Source of the DNA: Symbiodinium natans
Lineage: Eukaryota > Sar > Dinophyceae > Suessiales > Symbiodiniaceae
Length of the DNA stretch: 64,000 nt
NCBI GenBank assembly: GCA_905221605.1
Contig: CAJNDS010002508.1
Span: forward strand, 124,001-188,000
Direction of reading: 5' to 3'
In this document: piece after piece, positions 40,671 through 50,029 of the stretch
How the letters are laid out: each line of letters opens with the position of its first letter
Numbering within the stretch: position 1 is the stretch's first letter
Position numbers and translations under genes: made by a program
Notes under the pieces: model-generated
What the model saw: only the letters and a program-made list of their open reading frames with translations
Told to the model about the DNA's origin: nothing
The model's database searches: none

Positions 40671-42518
40671 CTAAGCCTGAGCATATGCCAAAATGGCTGG
40701 TTGCGAATGACACATGTGGGCTGCGCAAATCTGCAACGCATTGACAGCAACTGCGAAGTTTGGCTTCCACGGCATAAGCTTCCTTCCTTGATTACACAGG
40801 CTTGCTACGAGCTCAATTTGCTTGGCGTCGTTCAACAGCATGCGCAAATCTGATGTGCTCATGTCGACCATGCTTAAGTCAACCAAACACTGTCCCTTCA
40901 AAGTAGCATCCAAATGCTTTGTTAGGCAGTTTGCCGGGTTCACGTTGCCAGCAACTTTCCCAACTTTGAGGGCCTGTTGCTGCACAAGCTCTTGGACATA
41001 TAGCGCTGCCACTTCTATGTGTCGCATGCGGCTGCCTGCACCAAGACGTTTGGCCGTTTGTAATGCAGTGCTGGCATCGGTCCAAAGTCTTGGCACACCT
41101 AACTTCATGTTGAAATCCTCTGCAGCCAACTGTTTGATGAACATGATGTCGCGCGCCCCTCGGCTCAGAGCTCTAGTCTCTGCTTCACCTGATGATGTAG
41201 CAGGTGTTCCAGGCTGTGTTTGTGGATGTGCGATAACTACACTGCCTCCCACATTGATGATGGTGCAATCTGATGACCGGCGAGTGTCAACACACCCCCC
41301 CCAATCTGAGTCCGTGAAACCATCAAGGGTCAGGACGCCAGTTGTTTTGCTCTCTGAATTCAAGGTCGTGACCCTGGCAAGATCCGGTTTGTGCAGGAGG
41401 TATCGTGCCAACACCAAAAGGTTTGACCAATCCACCTCCCTGGGTTCACGCATGTGACGGGCGAGTTCCTTCACTTCGAAACGGATATCCCGACGATCAA
41501 TGCTCAAGTAAATCAGAGAACCAACGCACTTTGGGAACAGTTCGGCACGATGAGCGTCGACTGGCTGCGTATTCTCGTCCGTATGAACGATGCGCTGGCC
41601 TGCGACTCTCGATGGCTTCGCATGCCAGAGGTCGAGGATGGTCAAAACATTTTCACGATGCTTGCTATCTGGGAGCGTGAAAAACGTGTCAGCTGTGCGC
41701 AATTTTGTGCGGCCTAGCACGTTGACTTTTGTGCCGGGTTTTTCGATGCTGCCATTTTTCATGTCCAAATACTCCCCCAACCCTTCGCTAGACTGCAAAA
41801 ACTCGAGATCCGGGTCGGAAGCCCCAATCCGAAAATCATCAACATGGTGCAGCAATGTGGCATCTGTTGCCGCGCACGTGTACACTGTGGGGTCGCGCCG
41901 GCCGCGCACGAACCGATACCCTTTTGGCACCAAGCGCTCAGTGACCACCTTCTCAAACTCCTGCCGGTAGTTACTCCCTGCAGGTCGTCGGCCATACAAG
42001 TTTCCTACCAGTTCGAGAACCACTTGCTTGCATAAATCCACGTCGGTGATGTTTTCGAACTTGGACTTGGTTTCCGCGCTTTGCTCCGACAACCACGAGC
42101 GAAAGTATTTGACGTACTCAGGGGGCATGCGAACATGGACAGGGTTGCCACTACTGTCGCCTGAATCTGCACCAAGCAGGTATGCACAACGAACGTCGCC
42201 GGAGCGTGTATGCCACCCTTTTGCGAGGCATTTCAGCTCAAGAAGAACATGTGATTCTTCATACGGCGTCGGGGCGAACGTATTGGTTTCTTCGGCTAGT
42301 TCTTCTTTGGAGTACTTCTTTTTGATGTCTGCACATGTAAACCGCGATCGATACACTCCCCTTTTGATTTCGTCGACCCACTTGAAGTTGAACAGCTTTG
42401 ACTTGCGCGGGATTTCGGACTTGAGCTTTGGGACTGCAAAATGCTTTTCGACAAGTGTGGCCATTTGCACATCTCTGGCTTTTTCCACTTCGCGCGGATC
42501 AAGCTGCGTATCGAGCAA
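40671..42518 (-). CDS. Copia reverse transcriptase and RNase H
   Basis: The ORF begins without ATG (LLDTQLDPREVEKARD) and is open further up, overlapping the end of the upstream ORF in the -1 frame. The copia RT start KLFNFKWVDEIKRGVYRSRF lies near 42350, the catalytic LHHVDDF near 41845. Copia-type RNase H is shown by LDGFTDSDWGGCVDTRRSSD (about 41310) and MRHIEV with the tail. It would be made as a fusion with gag-pol by a frameshift. Confidence 0.85.
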   Translation of the reverse strand: MLDTQLDPREVEKARDVQMATLVEKHFAVPKLKSEIPRKSKLFNFKWVDEIKRGVYRSRFTCADIKKKYSKEELAEETNTFAPTPYEESHVLLELKCLAKGWHTRSGDVRCAYLLGADSGDSSGNPVHVRMPPEYVKYFRSWLSEQSAETKSKFENITDVDLCKQVVLELVGNLYGRRPAGSNYRQEFEKVVTERLVPKGYRFVRGRRDPTVYTCAATDATLLHHVDDFRIGASDPDLEFLQSSEGLGEYLDMKNGSIEKPGTKVNVLGRTKLRTADTFFTLPDSKHRENVLTILDLWHAKPSRVAGQRIVHTDENTQPVDAHRAELFPKCVGSLIYLSIDRRDIRFEVKELARHMREPREVDWSNLLVLARYLLHKPDLARVTTLNSESKTTGVLTLDGFTDSDWGGCVDTRRSSDCTIINVGGSVVIAHPQTQPGTPATSSGEAETRALSRGARDIMFIKQLAAEDFNMKLGVPRLWTDASTALQTAKRLGAGSRMRHIEVAALYVQELVQQQALKVGKVAGNVNPANCLTKHLDATLKGQCLVDLSMVDMSTSDLRMLLNDAKQIELVASLCNQGRKLMPWKPNFAVAVNALQICAAHMCHSQPAILAYAQA

Positions 42519-42595
42519 ATCAAGGACTGAACATATCTTCTGCTCCCACTGACCACTGCGTGCCCAATCCTGGATCTGCTGCAGGGCGCTGCTGA

Positions 42596-45500
42596 TTAGA
42601 TTGTGCCTACTTTGGGAACCTTGGGCTGCGACTCTGTGGCCGCGGCAGCGGGCTCGGAAGGCTGAGGCAACGGGCGCTTGTCTGTGCTGTGCACTGGACT
42701 GGGTAATGGAATTGCATTGACGCCTGTGGGTGTAGGGGCATCCCGCTCAATCTGCATAGAGCCAGATCCGCGGAATGGGGAAGCTGGTCCTTCTATCTCA
42801 CGCGCAAACGGTGATGGCGGTGTTGGCGGGGTCATCGTCATGCGATGCGAACTGTCAGGCGTCATGCCCCGTGCTTCGGACAATGGCGTTCCAGGGACTG
42901 AGTTCTGACCGCTCCCTGGCCCAAGCGCACGTGATTCATGTGAATCTGACGACGTTGGTGCATCGGGCATGACTGGAGGTCTGATGCAGATTTGTCCTGG
43001 ACAACTAACGTCGGGCTGTGCCGACTGCACGTCGCCTGAAGCTTTCGGCGCAGGCGCGGGGGGATCCGATGCCGGAATGGGCACTGCAACAACATTGCTG
43101 CTTTGTGTGCGGACCTTGCTGCGTTTGCCGGAAGGTGCCCACGGTAGGCCACAGGCATCGTTGAGGTAGCTCACCTCGTATTGATCTGCTGCTGGGACGC
43201 GGCGAATGGATCGCACGGTGATGGCACCGGCATTTGTCAAAATGACAGCCGAATCATCTAACTCTAACCTCCCGACAAACAACCCCTTAAACCACCGTGG
43301 TTTTGACTTGTTCAACGACTGTGTGTTCGGAACTTTACACAACACCACTTCGCCGAATTGCACAATGGGTGTGGCATAATCCCGCCCAGACACAATGCGA
43401 TAGGGTGTCAACTTGTCGGATTGGACATGGTATCGGGCCCACACGAAAGCGACCCATCTGCAAAGCCAAGGCACAACAGGATGGTTGATGTCGAGTGGTT
43501 CTGCTGGGTTGGGGTATGCTTGATTCAACGCACTGAGCCAAGTGCGAAGCATGCCAGCCATCAGCCGGTTTGCATTTTCAGCGCCGCCTTGGCTCGCGTG
43601 GCTGTAACGAGGCGCAGCTCGGATTTGGACACGATCATGTCCGAGCTCTTTTTGTACCTGCTCTACAACAGTGCGCAATGCGTGCTCTTGATCATGCTGA
43701 ATCACGACTTTTGCATACCCGAGGCGTTTCACCCAAGACACGACGGCTCTCACGACGTATGCATCGGCACCTTTTTGGGGTACGAAGGCCATCATCGGCC
43801 ACCCAGATGACAAGTCAGTCCCTGTCAGCACCGTGGCGGTTCTACTTTCCTCTTCGACTAACTGGCCGTCTCGGCTGAAGAATTGATAGTCTACTTGGAG
43901 AACAGGGACTTCAGGATCCTCATGCTTGTTTTGGCGTCGATGCTGGGCGTCAGGGGCCTTCCCCGCGACGCAGTGAGGGCACCATGGTGCAAAGTCAGCA
44001 TGGGTGAGATTGTGGTGAGCTCGCTGCTCGTCAGTCGGGGCGTCTGGAACAGGAAGCGCAGCAGGCTGTGGCAACGCAGGCTCCACGTCAACGTCGATGC
44101 TGTCTGGGAGGGCAGCCTCCGCGGCATTGGAGCCTGGCTCACTGGGAGAATAATCTATGGACAGCTCATCACCATCGATTTCCGCTGCAACGAACTCTGC
44201 GGTAGCGTGATGGGGATGCCTATCCTCATACGGCATGTAAAACCGCGCACCAAACCTGGGAAGAATGACGGTTTGACCATTGGGTGTGTCCATGTGCGCC
44301 GGTTTGCCGGAGGATGACCGATAGAAGTGGAGATCGCAGTCGGCATCATCAAGGATCCGGCAAAGTGCCATGACAGGTTCCGTCGCGTCAGTCACGTCCA
44401 TGCGGAAGGATGCTGGGATCTTGGTGTCTTGACCATGGCAGTCTGTTGCCGGGATGGCGGTAGAAGCGGTGAGTTCACCCTTGTGTCGAATTCGAGTGCC
44501 GTTGATGGCCCACAGCTCTTTCTGCCTTGCTGGGTCAACCGCAGCTGCCGGAAAACACTGCTCATCTGCACAGCTGGTGGTGGCGCCCGAATCGACCAAC
44601 ACGTACTTCACGGAAGATGCTGCAGCGATGTGTTCAGTGATCTCGACAGCCTGAACCGGAGATTCACTGATTGCAAACAACATCTCTTGAATGGCACCCT
44701 GGCCCTTGCGACCAGCACTCTGCTGTGACGGCGCCGCGCTGGCAACACGAAGTGCATCCAGCTGAGACTGGAGTGCCGATATGGTGGACGCCACGTTCTT
44801 GTCAGAGTCGATCGCGCCCTCGGCTGATGCGTTTTGTGGCGGACCACGTTTGTTGCCCTTGCTATCCCCTTTGGGATTTGTGCGCGCGTTAAAGAAGCAG
44901 GCATCCGTGCTGTGGTTCTTGCCTTTCTCTGGGCCGCAGATGGCGCACGGTGCTCCTTTTCCTGGCTTCCCATTGCTCGGATCACCCTTCTTGTTGTCCT
45001 TGCCCTTACCGTCTCCTTTAGTCTGCAAACCTTTAGACCCTTTATCTGGGTTGCCCTTTTTACCACCCTTACCACCCTTAGCCTCTTTACCTTTAGGTTT
45101 GGCATCTGTGGCGTCGAACGCTCCGATCTCCATAGGCGCAGGCCCAGAGTACGGAGTCAACGGTGCAGAAGCTGAGGCGGATCCAAAAGCTGTACCAGCA
45201 CCACGCTTCCACAAGTTTTTGGACTTCAAGTATTGCACGATGAATTCTCGCAGTGCTTTGTGCGTTGTCAAATGGGCGGAATTCATGGCAATCTGTGGGG
45301 CGAGGGCTTTCGGAGCAACTTCAGACAGTATCGCGAGCTTAAGGTCTGGATCGAAAACCTTCTTGTACTCACGTTCATATTTGGCAATTTCGCCTTCCCA
45401 CTCTTCAAGGCCACGTTGCCACTGACCTTCCTTCGTGGGAAACGATGGATTGGAAAGGACCCGGAGCCAAGCAAATGGTTTATGCTTATTCTCAGGCTCG

Positions 45501-46027
45501 TAACGGGCATGCATCCGCCGCCAAAGTTCAAAACCGTTACGGTCGGGAACCAACATGGCTAAAGCAGGGATTTCGCCAGCTTGACACAATCCGACAAGTA
45601 TCGCAAAAAGGTCTGTGCAAAACCCCTCAGCCTGATCCACCATGTCGACCGAATCGATTTCATCCGGCTGCGCTGCTGCATCAGACAACAATTGCGGGTA
45701 TTCCGGATCAACAGTGCCGATCCAAGAAGTGAAACTGAATTTGAAACGATCCCAATCGGCGTCGGTGCCCAGAAACGGCTCTGGAGGTTTCACCAACTTA
45801 GGATTGAGTGGCCTGCGTCTGGACTCCGCGGCTTGCGCTTGTGTGCTGCTCGCGGCTAACTGGGTGATGGCGGACTGTGCCACCGACAGTGCGGCATTGG
45901 TTGCTTGGGTTTGTTGTTCCAATGCAGCACGTGTGTTGCCAAGCTCTTGCTGCTGCGAGGAAAGTTGAGCAGTGAGCTGATGCACCTGACTTGTCAGGGC
46001 TTGGATTTGTTGTTCAATGTTCGCCAT
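42596..46027 (-). CDS. Copia gag, protease and integrase polyprotein
   Basis: I chose the ATG at 46027 (MANIEQQIQALTSQ), although the frame is open to about 46075. It starts with a coiled coil, then a gag core, a Lys/Gly-rich stretch and a CX2CX7HX4C zinc knuckle CAICGPEKGKNHSTDAC near 44910. The aspartic protease has YVLVDSGATTS near 44590. The integrase has HHNLTHADFAPWCPHC (about 43990), then VLQVDYQFF and VIQHDQEHA with later Glu in GGAENANRLM. The Ser/Pro-rich end leads to a stop just before the RT frame. Confidence 0.9.
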   Translation of the reverse strand: MANIEQQIQALTSQVHQLTAQLSSQQQELGNTRAALEQQTQATNAALSVAQSAITQLAASSTQAQAAESRRRPLNPKLVKPPEPFLGTDADWDRFKFSFTSWIGTVDPEYPQLLSDAAAQPDEIDSVDMVDQAEGFCTDLFAILVGLCQAGEIPALAMLVPDRNGFELWRRMHARYEPENKHKPFAWLRVLSNPSFPTKEGQWQRGLEEWEGEIAKYEREYKKVFDPDLKLAILSEVAPKALAPQIAMNSAHLTTHKALREFIVQYLKSKNLWKRGAGTAFGSASASAPLTPYSGPAPMEIGAFDATDAKPKGKEAKGGKGGKKGNPDKGSKGLQTKGDGKGKDNKKGDPSNGKPGKGAPCAICGPEKGKNHSTDACFFNARTNPKGDSKGNKRGPPQNASAEGAIDSDKNVASTISALQSQLDALRVASAAPSQQSAGRKGQGAIQEMLFAISESPVQAVEITEHIAAASSVKYVLVDSGATTSCADEQCFPAAAVDPARQKELWAINGTRIRHKGELTASTAIPATDCHGQDTKIPASFRMDVTDATEPVMALCRILDDADCDLHFYRSSSGKPAHMDTPNGQTVILPRFGARFYMPYEDRHPHHATAEFVAAEIDGDELSIDYSPSEPGSNAAEAALPDSIDVDVEPALPQPAALPVPDAPTDEQRAHHNLTHADFAPWCPHCVAGKAPDAQHRRQNKHEDPEVPVLQVDYQFFSRDGQLVEEESRTATVLTGTDLSSGWPMMAFVPQKGADAYVVRAVVSWVKRLGYAKVVIQHDQEHALRTVVEQVQKELGHDRVQIRAAPRYSHASQGGAENANRLMAGMLRTWLSALNQAYPNPAEPLDINHPVVPWLCRWVAFVWARYHVQSDKLTPYRIVSGRDYATPIVQFGEVVLCKVPNTQSLNKSKPRWFKGLFVGRLELDDSAVILTNAGAITVRSIRRVPAADQYEVSYLNDACGLPWAPSGKRSKVRTQSSNVVAVPIPASDPPAPAPKASGDVQSAQPDVSCPGQICIRPPVMPDAPTSSDSHESRALGPGSGQNSVPGTPLSEARGMTPDSSHRMTMTPPTPPSPFAREIEGPASPFRGSGSMQIERDAPTPTGVNAIPLPSPVHSTDKRPLPQPSEPAAAATESQPKVPKVGTI

Positions 46028-46687
46028 TATTGCGACAGTGAGGCAGGCAAACACTGAGGTGCGGATTTCAGCCAACTTATGACCTAACCCTTGTTCTAAC
46101 CAGAAGGCTCAAACCTTTCAGGGCAGTACCACAATTGTGCAAGGTGACAATCACTCTACGGCTTTGGAACCGGAGGTTGCCACTTCAAACGCTCAAGGAC
46201 GAATCCTCCGAGGCAGAACTTTGCTCCTGGGGGCGCGAAGACAAGTCGTCACACGGGCTGACACTTTCCTCGGCCTCGGAACCTGAGTTCAAAGATTGGT
46301 TTGCTGATGCACAGTGTGCGTCACGCCGGATCTGTGTCTTCAACTGTTGGACACGTTTCCGGAGAGCACGTTTGCGTGTAGCGGAATCAGACCGCTTCTT
46401 CGAACGGACGCACTTGCCTGTTTGCGGGTCATGCTTGCGGGCGCGCCTACTAACTGCAAGAGTGCCTTTCGCTTTGCCCTTGCAGGGTTCCTTTGGTCCT
46501 TTGCTTTTGCTACCCTTGCCTTTGCCTTTTTGAAGGCTAGGGGGGGCGCACTGCGTCCAAGGCTTGGAGGCCGAAGACGCGGGGGCTGCAGTGTTCTCGC
46601 GCTTCCGCCTTGGAGGCGGTGGTGGTGGCGGTGGCCACGGTCGGGTTGAACCGAGGCCCCGCTCTTGCTTGATCGTTGTGGATCTTA
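46028..46687 (-). other. Copia untranslated leader
   Basis: About 660 bases lie between the primer-binding site and the gag ATG. Short minus-strand frames exist but none is convincing, and an open plus-strand frame here (46135-46533) is treated as a shadow. Confidence 0.5.
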
Positions 46688-46704
46688 GCAGCTCCGCGTA
46701 ACCA
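46688..46704 (-). other. Copia primer-binding site
   Basis: On the minus strand TGGTTACGCGGAGCTGC follows the 5' LTR directly. The leading TGG would pair with the CCA end of a tRNA. The tRNA species cannot be named from the sequence alone. Confidence 0.65.
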
Positions 46705-46886
46705 TGCGCGCGGGGCTACGCGAGTGGGTCGTATTGGGCTCAAACTATTTTTCCACTGCTGGCAAAGAACCTTGAAAGGCTTCGGTTTGAAACATTGTTT
46801 CGTGAAACATGCTATCATGCTTTCTCAAGACATACAACAACTGCTCAAAGTGACATGCTTTACAAATGTTCGGTAAAACGCTCGCA
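46705..46886 (-). repeat. Copia LTR (5' LTR in element orientation)
   Basis: 182 bases that appear identical to 40406-40587. It would hold the promoter; no TATA-like element is certain. Confidence 0.95.
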
Positions 46887-46891
46887 ATGTC
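46887..46891. repeat. Copia target-site duplication, right
   Basis: ATGTC, matching 40401-40405. Confidence 0.9.
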
Positions 46892-47965
46892 GAGCTGCCC
46901 GGAAACACGCAGGGGGCTTTGAGAGTTGTACGGGATTACACGCACCTGGGCAACATTGTGATGGCCGACTGCAGCGAGTTGGCCAACATCAAGCACAGGG
47001 AGGGGCTGCTCATGCAGTCCTTTCACACATACCGCTCGCGCATCCTGCACAACCCCTTCCTCACTTTCGATGAGAAGCGCGAGCTTGTGATGTCAAGGCT
47101 CGTGCCCCGTTTCCTGCATGGAGCCGGCTTGTGGCGTTTAGCCACTAAGCAAGAAGCAGCAAAGGCCCAAGCTCCCCTAATGCGTGTTTTTAGGGGGTGC
47201 ATACGGCCTTTCTTCCAAAGGAGCTCAGAACGGATGACGAATGAGGAGGTTCTGGCTGCGCTTCGCTTGGCTAGCCCGGCAGAACTTCTTCACGCAGCCA
47301 GGGTCAGAGCTCTGGGAGAGGTGACAGACGCTGGAATGGAGGCTGCTTGGCCGGGACTGACAGCTGACGGGGTTTGGCTTCGATCCGCGGTGCAGTCGCT
47401 CGACATCGTTGGCAAGACTTACGCACCCCTCCAGCAGAAGCTCAAGGACCGGCCGAAGCCGCTGATGGAAGACTTGGCAATCCTGCTCCGGGGACAGCGC
47501 CCGCTCCTGCGCAACGCCTGCCGCTACTACTTGAAGAGCTGCAGCGTGAGCCGCCCTCCTGTCTCTTGGGAAGACATCGACGCGCGAGTTGGCACTGAAG
47601 CTTCTGTACAGATTGTCGGTGCATGCGCGAAGTCGCTTTCTTTTGCGTGTGGCCTCTGCCAGAAGAGTTTCCTTTCTAAAAGAAGACTCGCTGTGCATAA
47701 GGCCAGCGTACATGAGATCCCATCGGCCGGCCGTAGTGTCACCTTTGGGACTTGCTGGGAAGTTTGTCGCACAGAATTTTGGTCGGGAGCTCGCCTAGCT
47801 GAGCACCTGCGTAGACAAGGGGGATGTAGAGCAGCGTACGCGGCATCGGACCTGACACCCGAAGCGATTGGCCGGGTTGACACAGCTTGGCGTCCAGCTG
47901 CAGTCGCCATGGGCCCGAGGCCATGGTGGGCCACTCTTCCCCCCCCCCTTGAAGATCTGGGCTGA
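46892..47965 (+). CDS. LINE ORF2 C-terminal part with zinc fingers
   Basis: This continues the LINE frame after the copia element: the bases after ATGTC are in frame with those before 40406. VVRDYTHLGNIV matches the thumb-region motif of LINE reverse transcriptases. Near the end are a C2H2 finger (CGLCQKSF, then HKASVH; about 47647-47713) and a second CCHC-like set (CWEVC..H..C; about 47750-47830). Such fingers bind nucleic acid. Confidence 0.85.
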   Translation, partial: ELPGNTQGALRVVRDYTHLGNIVMADCSELANIKHREGLLMQSFHTYRSRILHNPFLTFDEKRELVMSRLVPRFLHGAGLWRLATKQEAAKAQAPLMRVFRGCIRPFFQRSSERMTNEEVLAALRLASPAELLHAARVRALGEVTDAGMEAAWPGLTADGVWLRSAVQSLDIVGKTYAPLQQKLKDRPKPLMEDLAILLRGQRPLLRNACRYYLKSCSVSRPPVSWEDIDARVGTEASVQIVGACAKSLSFACGLCQKSFLSKRRLAVHKASVHEIPSAGRSVTFGTCWEVCRTEFWSGARLAEHLRRQGGCRAAYAASDLTPEAIGRVDTAWRPAAVAMGPRPWWATLPPPLEDLG

Positions 47966-48089
47966 AGTAGATTGTATAGCTGTCACTCGCCCGATCCTCT
48001 TTTTCAGCCTTTTGGCTCTGTAGGTCATTCGCAGACCAGAGTTGCATGCGAATTTATCGCGCGCTGACTTGCCCGAGCCTGTCCGCCAA
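47966..48089 (+). other. LINE 3' UTR with U2-like stem-loop
   Basis: Holds AGCCTTTTGGCT, a 4-bp stem with a TTTT loop, within a stretch (47993-48026) that resembles the 5' end of U2 snRNA (GCCTTTTGGCT shared). It ends in CCGCCAAAAA against a CCCTAAA tract. Confidence 0.5.
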
Positions 48090-48150
48090 AAACCCTAAAC
48101 CCTAAACCCTAGACCCTAGACCCTAAACCCCAACTCAACCCCTAAAGGCC
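48090..48150. repeat. CCCTAAA tract at right LINE boundary
   Basis: The first 23 bases equal 30029-30051. It lies on the low side of the host exon at 48157-48222, so the tract was probably one array before LINE insertion. Confidence 0.8.
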
Positions 48151-48156
48151 ATTCTC

Positions 48157-48222
48157 CTCAGGGCTTGTCGTGGCGCCAGCTGGGCTGCTGGTTGCCGCAG
48201 GCGCCGCGTGGGCAGCGTCTGC
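48157..48222 (-). CDS. Exon, 66 nt, Ala/Ser/Pro-rich linker
   Basis: Twenty-two complete codons begin ADAAHAAPAATSSPAG and end TTSPE, with an AAG acceptor and a GAG|GA donor. It lies between CCCTAAA (48090-48150) and TTTAGGG (48290-48320). The next exon in transcript order is 18.4 kb away at 29693. Confidence 0.65.
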
Positions 48223-48781
48223 CTTGTCACATGCAGAGGGGCTCCGAGAGCTTACAAAAGGGTTACATAGCTTAGTAGGGTTTAGAGTTTTAGGGTTTTA
48301 GGGTTTAGGGTTTAGGGTTGAGGGTTGAGGGTTGAGGGTTTCTAGGGTTGAGGGCTTCTATTGGGCGTAGGGCTTTATAGGGTTGAGGACTTTTGGGGTT
48401 TATATAGGGTCTAGGATTTGATGGTGATGGCCTGCCAAGGGGGAAGATGGCTTTCGTAGGGTCTATGTCACAACCGACTCAGGGGGGGCCCCTAGTATTA
48501 ATTGCTCTTCTAGTTCTCGGTAAGTGCCCCGAGCAGGGGCGGCTTGCTCTTCACAGCTCGAGCTGTGCCCTCATGCTCTTGGACGTTCTTTGCATGGCCG
48601 TGCGCCCCCAGGAAGTCTTGTGAACTGCAAGCCCTGAAGCCCCAGTCCTGGCATTACGTAAAGCTTGCTTCAAACCCAGGCTTCAGGTCACAGTCGCCAA
48701 AAATCTCGGCACATAAAATCTGACAAGTTCAGAATTCGACATACCCAACAAATTTACATTCAAGTTTAGATCAGTTTTTGC

Positions 48782-48895
48782 CTCCACGCTCCCCGGCGCA
48801 GCCGCCGCGGCGTTCGGCGGTGTCGGTGCTGTACCTACTGTGGGGGCCGCTGCCTCCGCCCTCGCCGCCTCGACGGCGGGCTTGGAGGAAGCCAC
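48782..48895 (-). CDS. Exon, 114 nt, Ala/Pro-rich
   Basis: Thirty-eight complete codons begin VASSKPAVEAARAEAAAPT and end PGSVE, with a CAG acceptor and a GAG|GC donor. It is the longest exon in the chain and has helix-forming Ala/Glu plus a Pro/Thr/Asn linker. Confidence 0.7.
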
Positions 48896-49633
48896 CTGCA
48901 CGGTGTAGGGTTGTAAGTGTTTTGGTTTTGTGGATAGGGTGGAACGCTCAGGTACAAATCGACGGGCCCTTCTTTGTGGTTGATGGACACAAACTACCTG
49001 ACTTTTAGAAATCAAACCCTTTTCGAGGCCTCACTCCAGAAGTCCACACTTCTGGGGGCATTCGGCTTCGAGGTTCTCCGGTGACTTATGGGTTCCTTCT
49101 TGCTTTTGTTTTTACAAGGGAAGCTAACGAAGTGCCTCAACAAAAGTGGACAACAGGGGTCTTGCAGACCCACTCCAAGGGCCAAGCTTAAAGCGAAGGC
49201 AAATTTCAACTCCATCACCCCAACCCCCTCAGCCCTCAGCTAAAGGCAACGAAAGCCCCAGAATTAGCCTCTACCATCACTCCATCAGAGACACGGCAGA
49301 AACAAGATAAACGCCTGCCAACCCACTGGCTCCAAAGCACCCTATCCCGCAGCCCCTCCTCCGCAAGTTCCCCAAAATCCCCCACTCGTTGCCCCACTCA
49401 CCTATAGCAAGATAAGAAGGGAACACTCAGCTTTGGTTCAAGAAGGGGGGGGGGGGGTGGTGGAGGACTAAAGATTCCTATCTTAGACTCCAGAAGGTGT
49501 TGGGGCTCCGAAGCAACCGCATCGGCCCTGGACTGAGTGTGGACTCGAATTCCCGAGCTGGACGTCACCTCCCTCAAGATCTTATGACCCTTCTAGCCCT
49601 TATAAAATTTAGAACCCTGAGCCCTCAACCCTA

Positions 49634-49637
<4 letters not shown>

Positions 49638-49664
<27 letters not shown>

Positions 49665-49691
49665 CTTCTTCTTCTTCTTCTTCTTCTTCTT
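49638..49691. repeat. (TTC)n microsatellite
   Basis: About 18 tandem CTT/TTC units within an intron of the coiled-coil gene. Confidence 0.95.
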
Positions 49692-49755
49692 GACCGTACT
49701 TGGTTGAGCAGCTAGGAAGGCCCTACAAGAAGGCTCCCTATAAGCCCATCCCGGC

Positions 49756-49830
49756 CTCTTCATTTTGTGGGCCGCCCGCGAGCGCCGCGGGCGCAGCCGC
49801 GGACGCAGCCGCAGAGGGCGGGGTGGCTTC
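49756..49830 (-). CDS. Exon, 75 nt, Ala/Pro-rich
   Basis: Twenty-five complete codons begin EATPPSAAASAAAPAALA and end PQNEE, with an AAG acceptor and a GAG|GC donor. Composition matches a flexible linker. Confidence 0.65.
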
Positions 49831-49994
49831 CTTGCATTGGGAATGCTGGGTGCTGGAGTGGCTGAGGCAAAGTGGGCTTTCGGGTCCAAAAGGATTAGGT
49901 TGGTTGGAATGGCTTACAAGGGTTTGCGGTTTAGTAAGGTTTTCCAAGTGTAAGTTTAGGGTGTTCGGACATACGGTAGAAGGATCAGTGAACG

Positions 49995-50029
<35 letters not shown>

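Larger units (their letters stand above)
40406..46886 (-). mobile_element. Ty1/copia LTR retrotransposon nested in the LINE
   Basis: The 6481-bp element has two 182-bp LTRs with TG...CA ends and a 5-bp ATGTC duplication. Domain order on the minus strand is gag, protease, integrase, reverse transcriptase, RNase H, which defines the copia group. Apparently identical LTRs imply a recent insertion. RT lies in a -1 frame relative to gag-protease-integrase. Confidence 0.95.
30052..48089 (+). mobile_element. Non-LTR retrotransposon (LINE), degenerate, interrupted by a copia element
   Basis: About 11.5 kb remain after removing the nested LTR element. It has a 5' leader, ORF1 with zinc ribbon and coiled coil, and ORF2 with repeated unknown domains, RNase H, APE-type endonuclease, reverse transcriptase and C-terminal zinc fingers. 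It ends with a short 3' UTR and AAAAA. Frameshifts near 30610, 34300, 37970 and 39600 and the copia insertion show it is dead. It lies antisense in an intron of the host coiled-coil gene. Confidence 0.85.

Noticed and set aside
44781-45425. Plus-strand ORFs antisense to copia gag
   Set aside because: Shadows of the gag frame; no domain and biased composition.
46135-46533. Plus-strand ORF in the copia leader
   Set aside because: It is antisense to the element's leader and its protein is low-complexity without domains.
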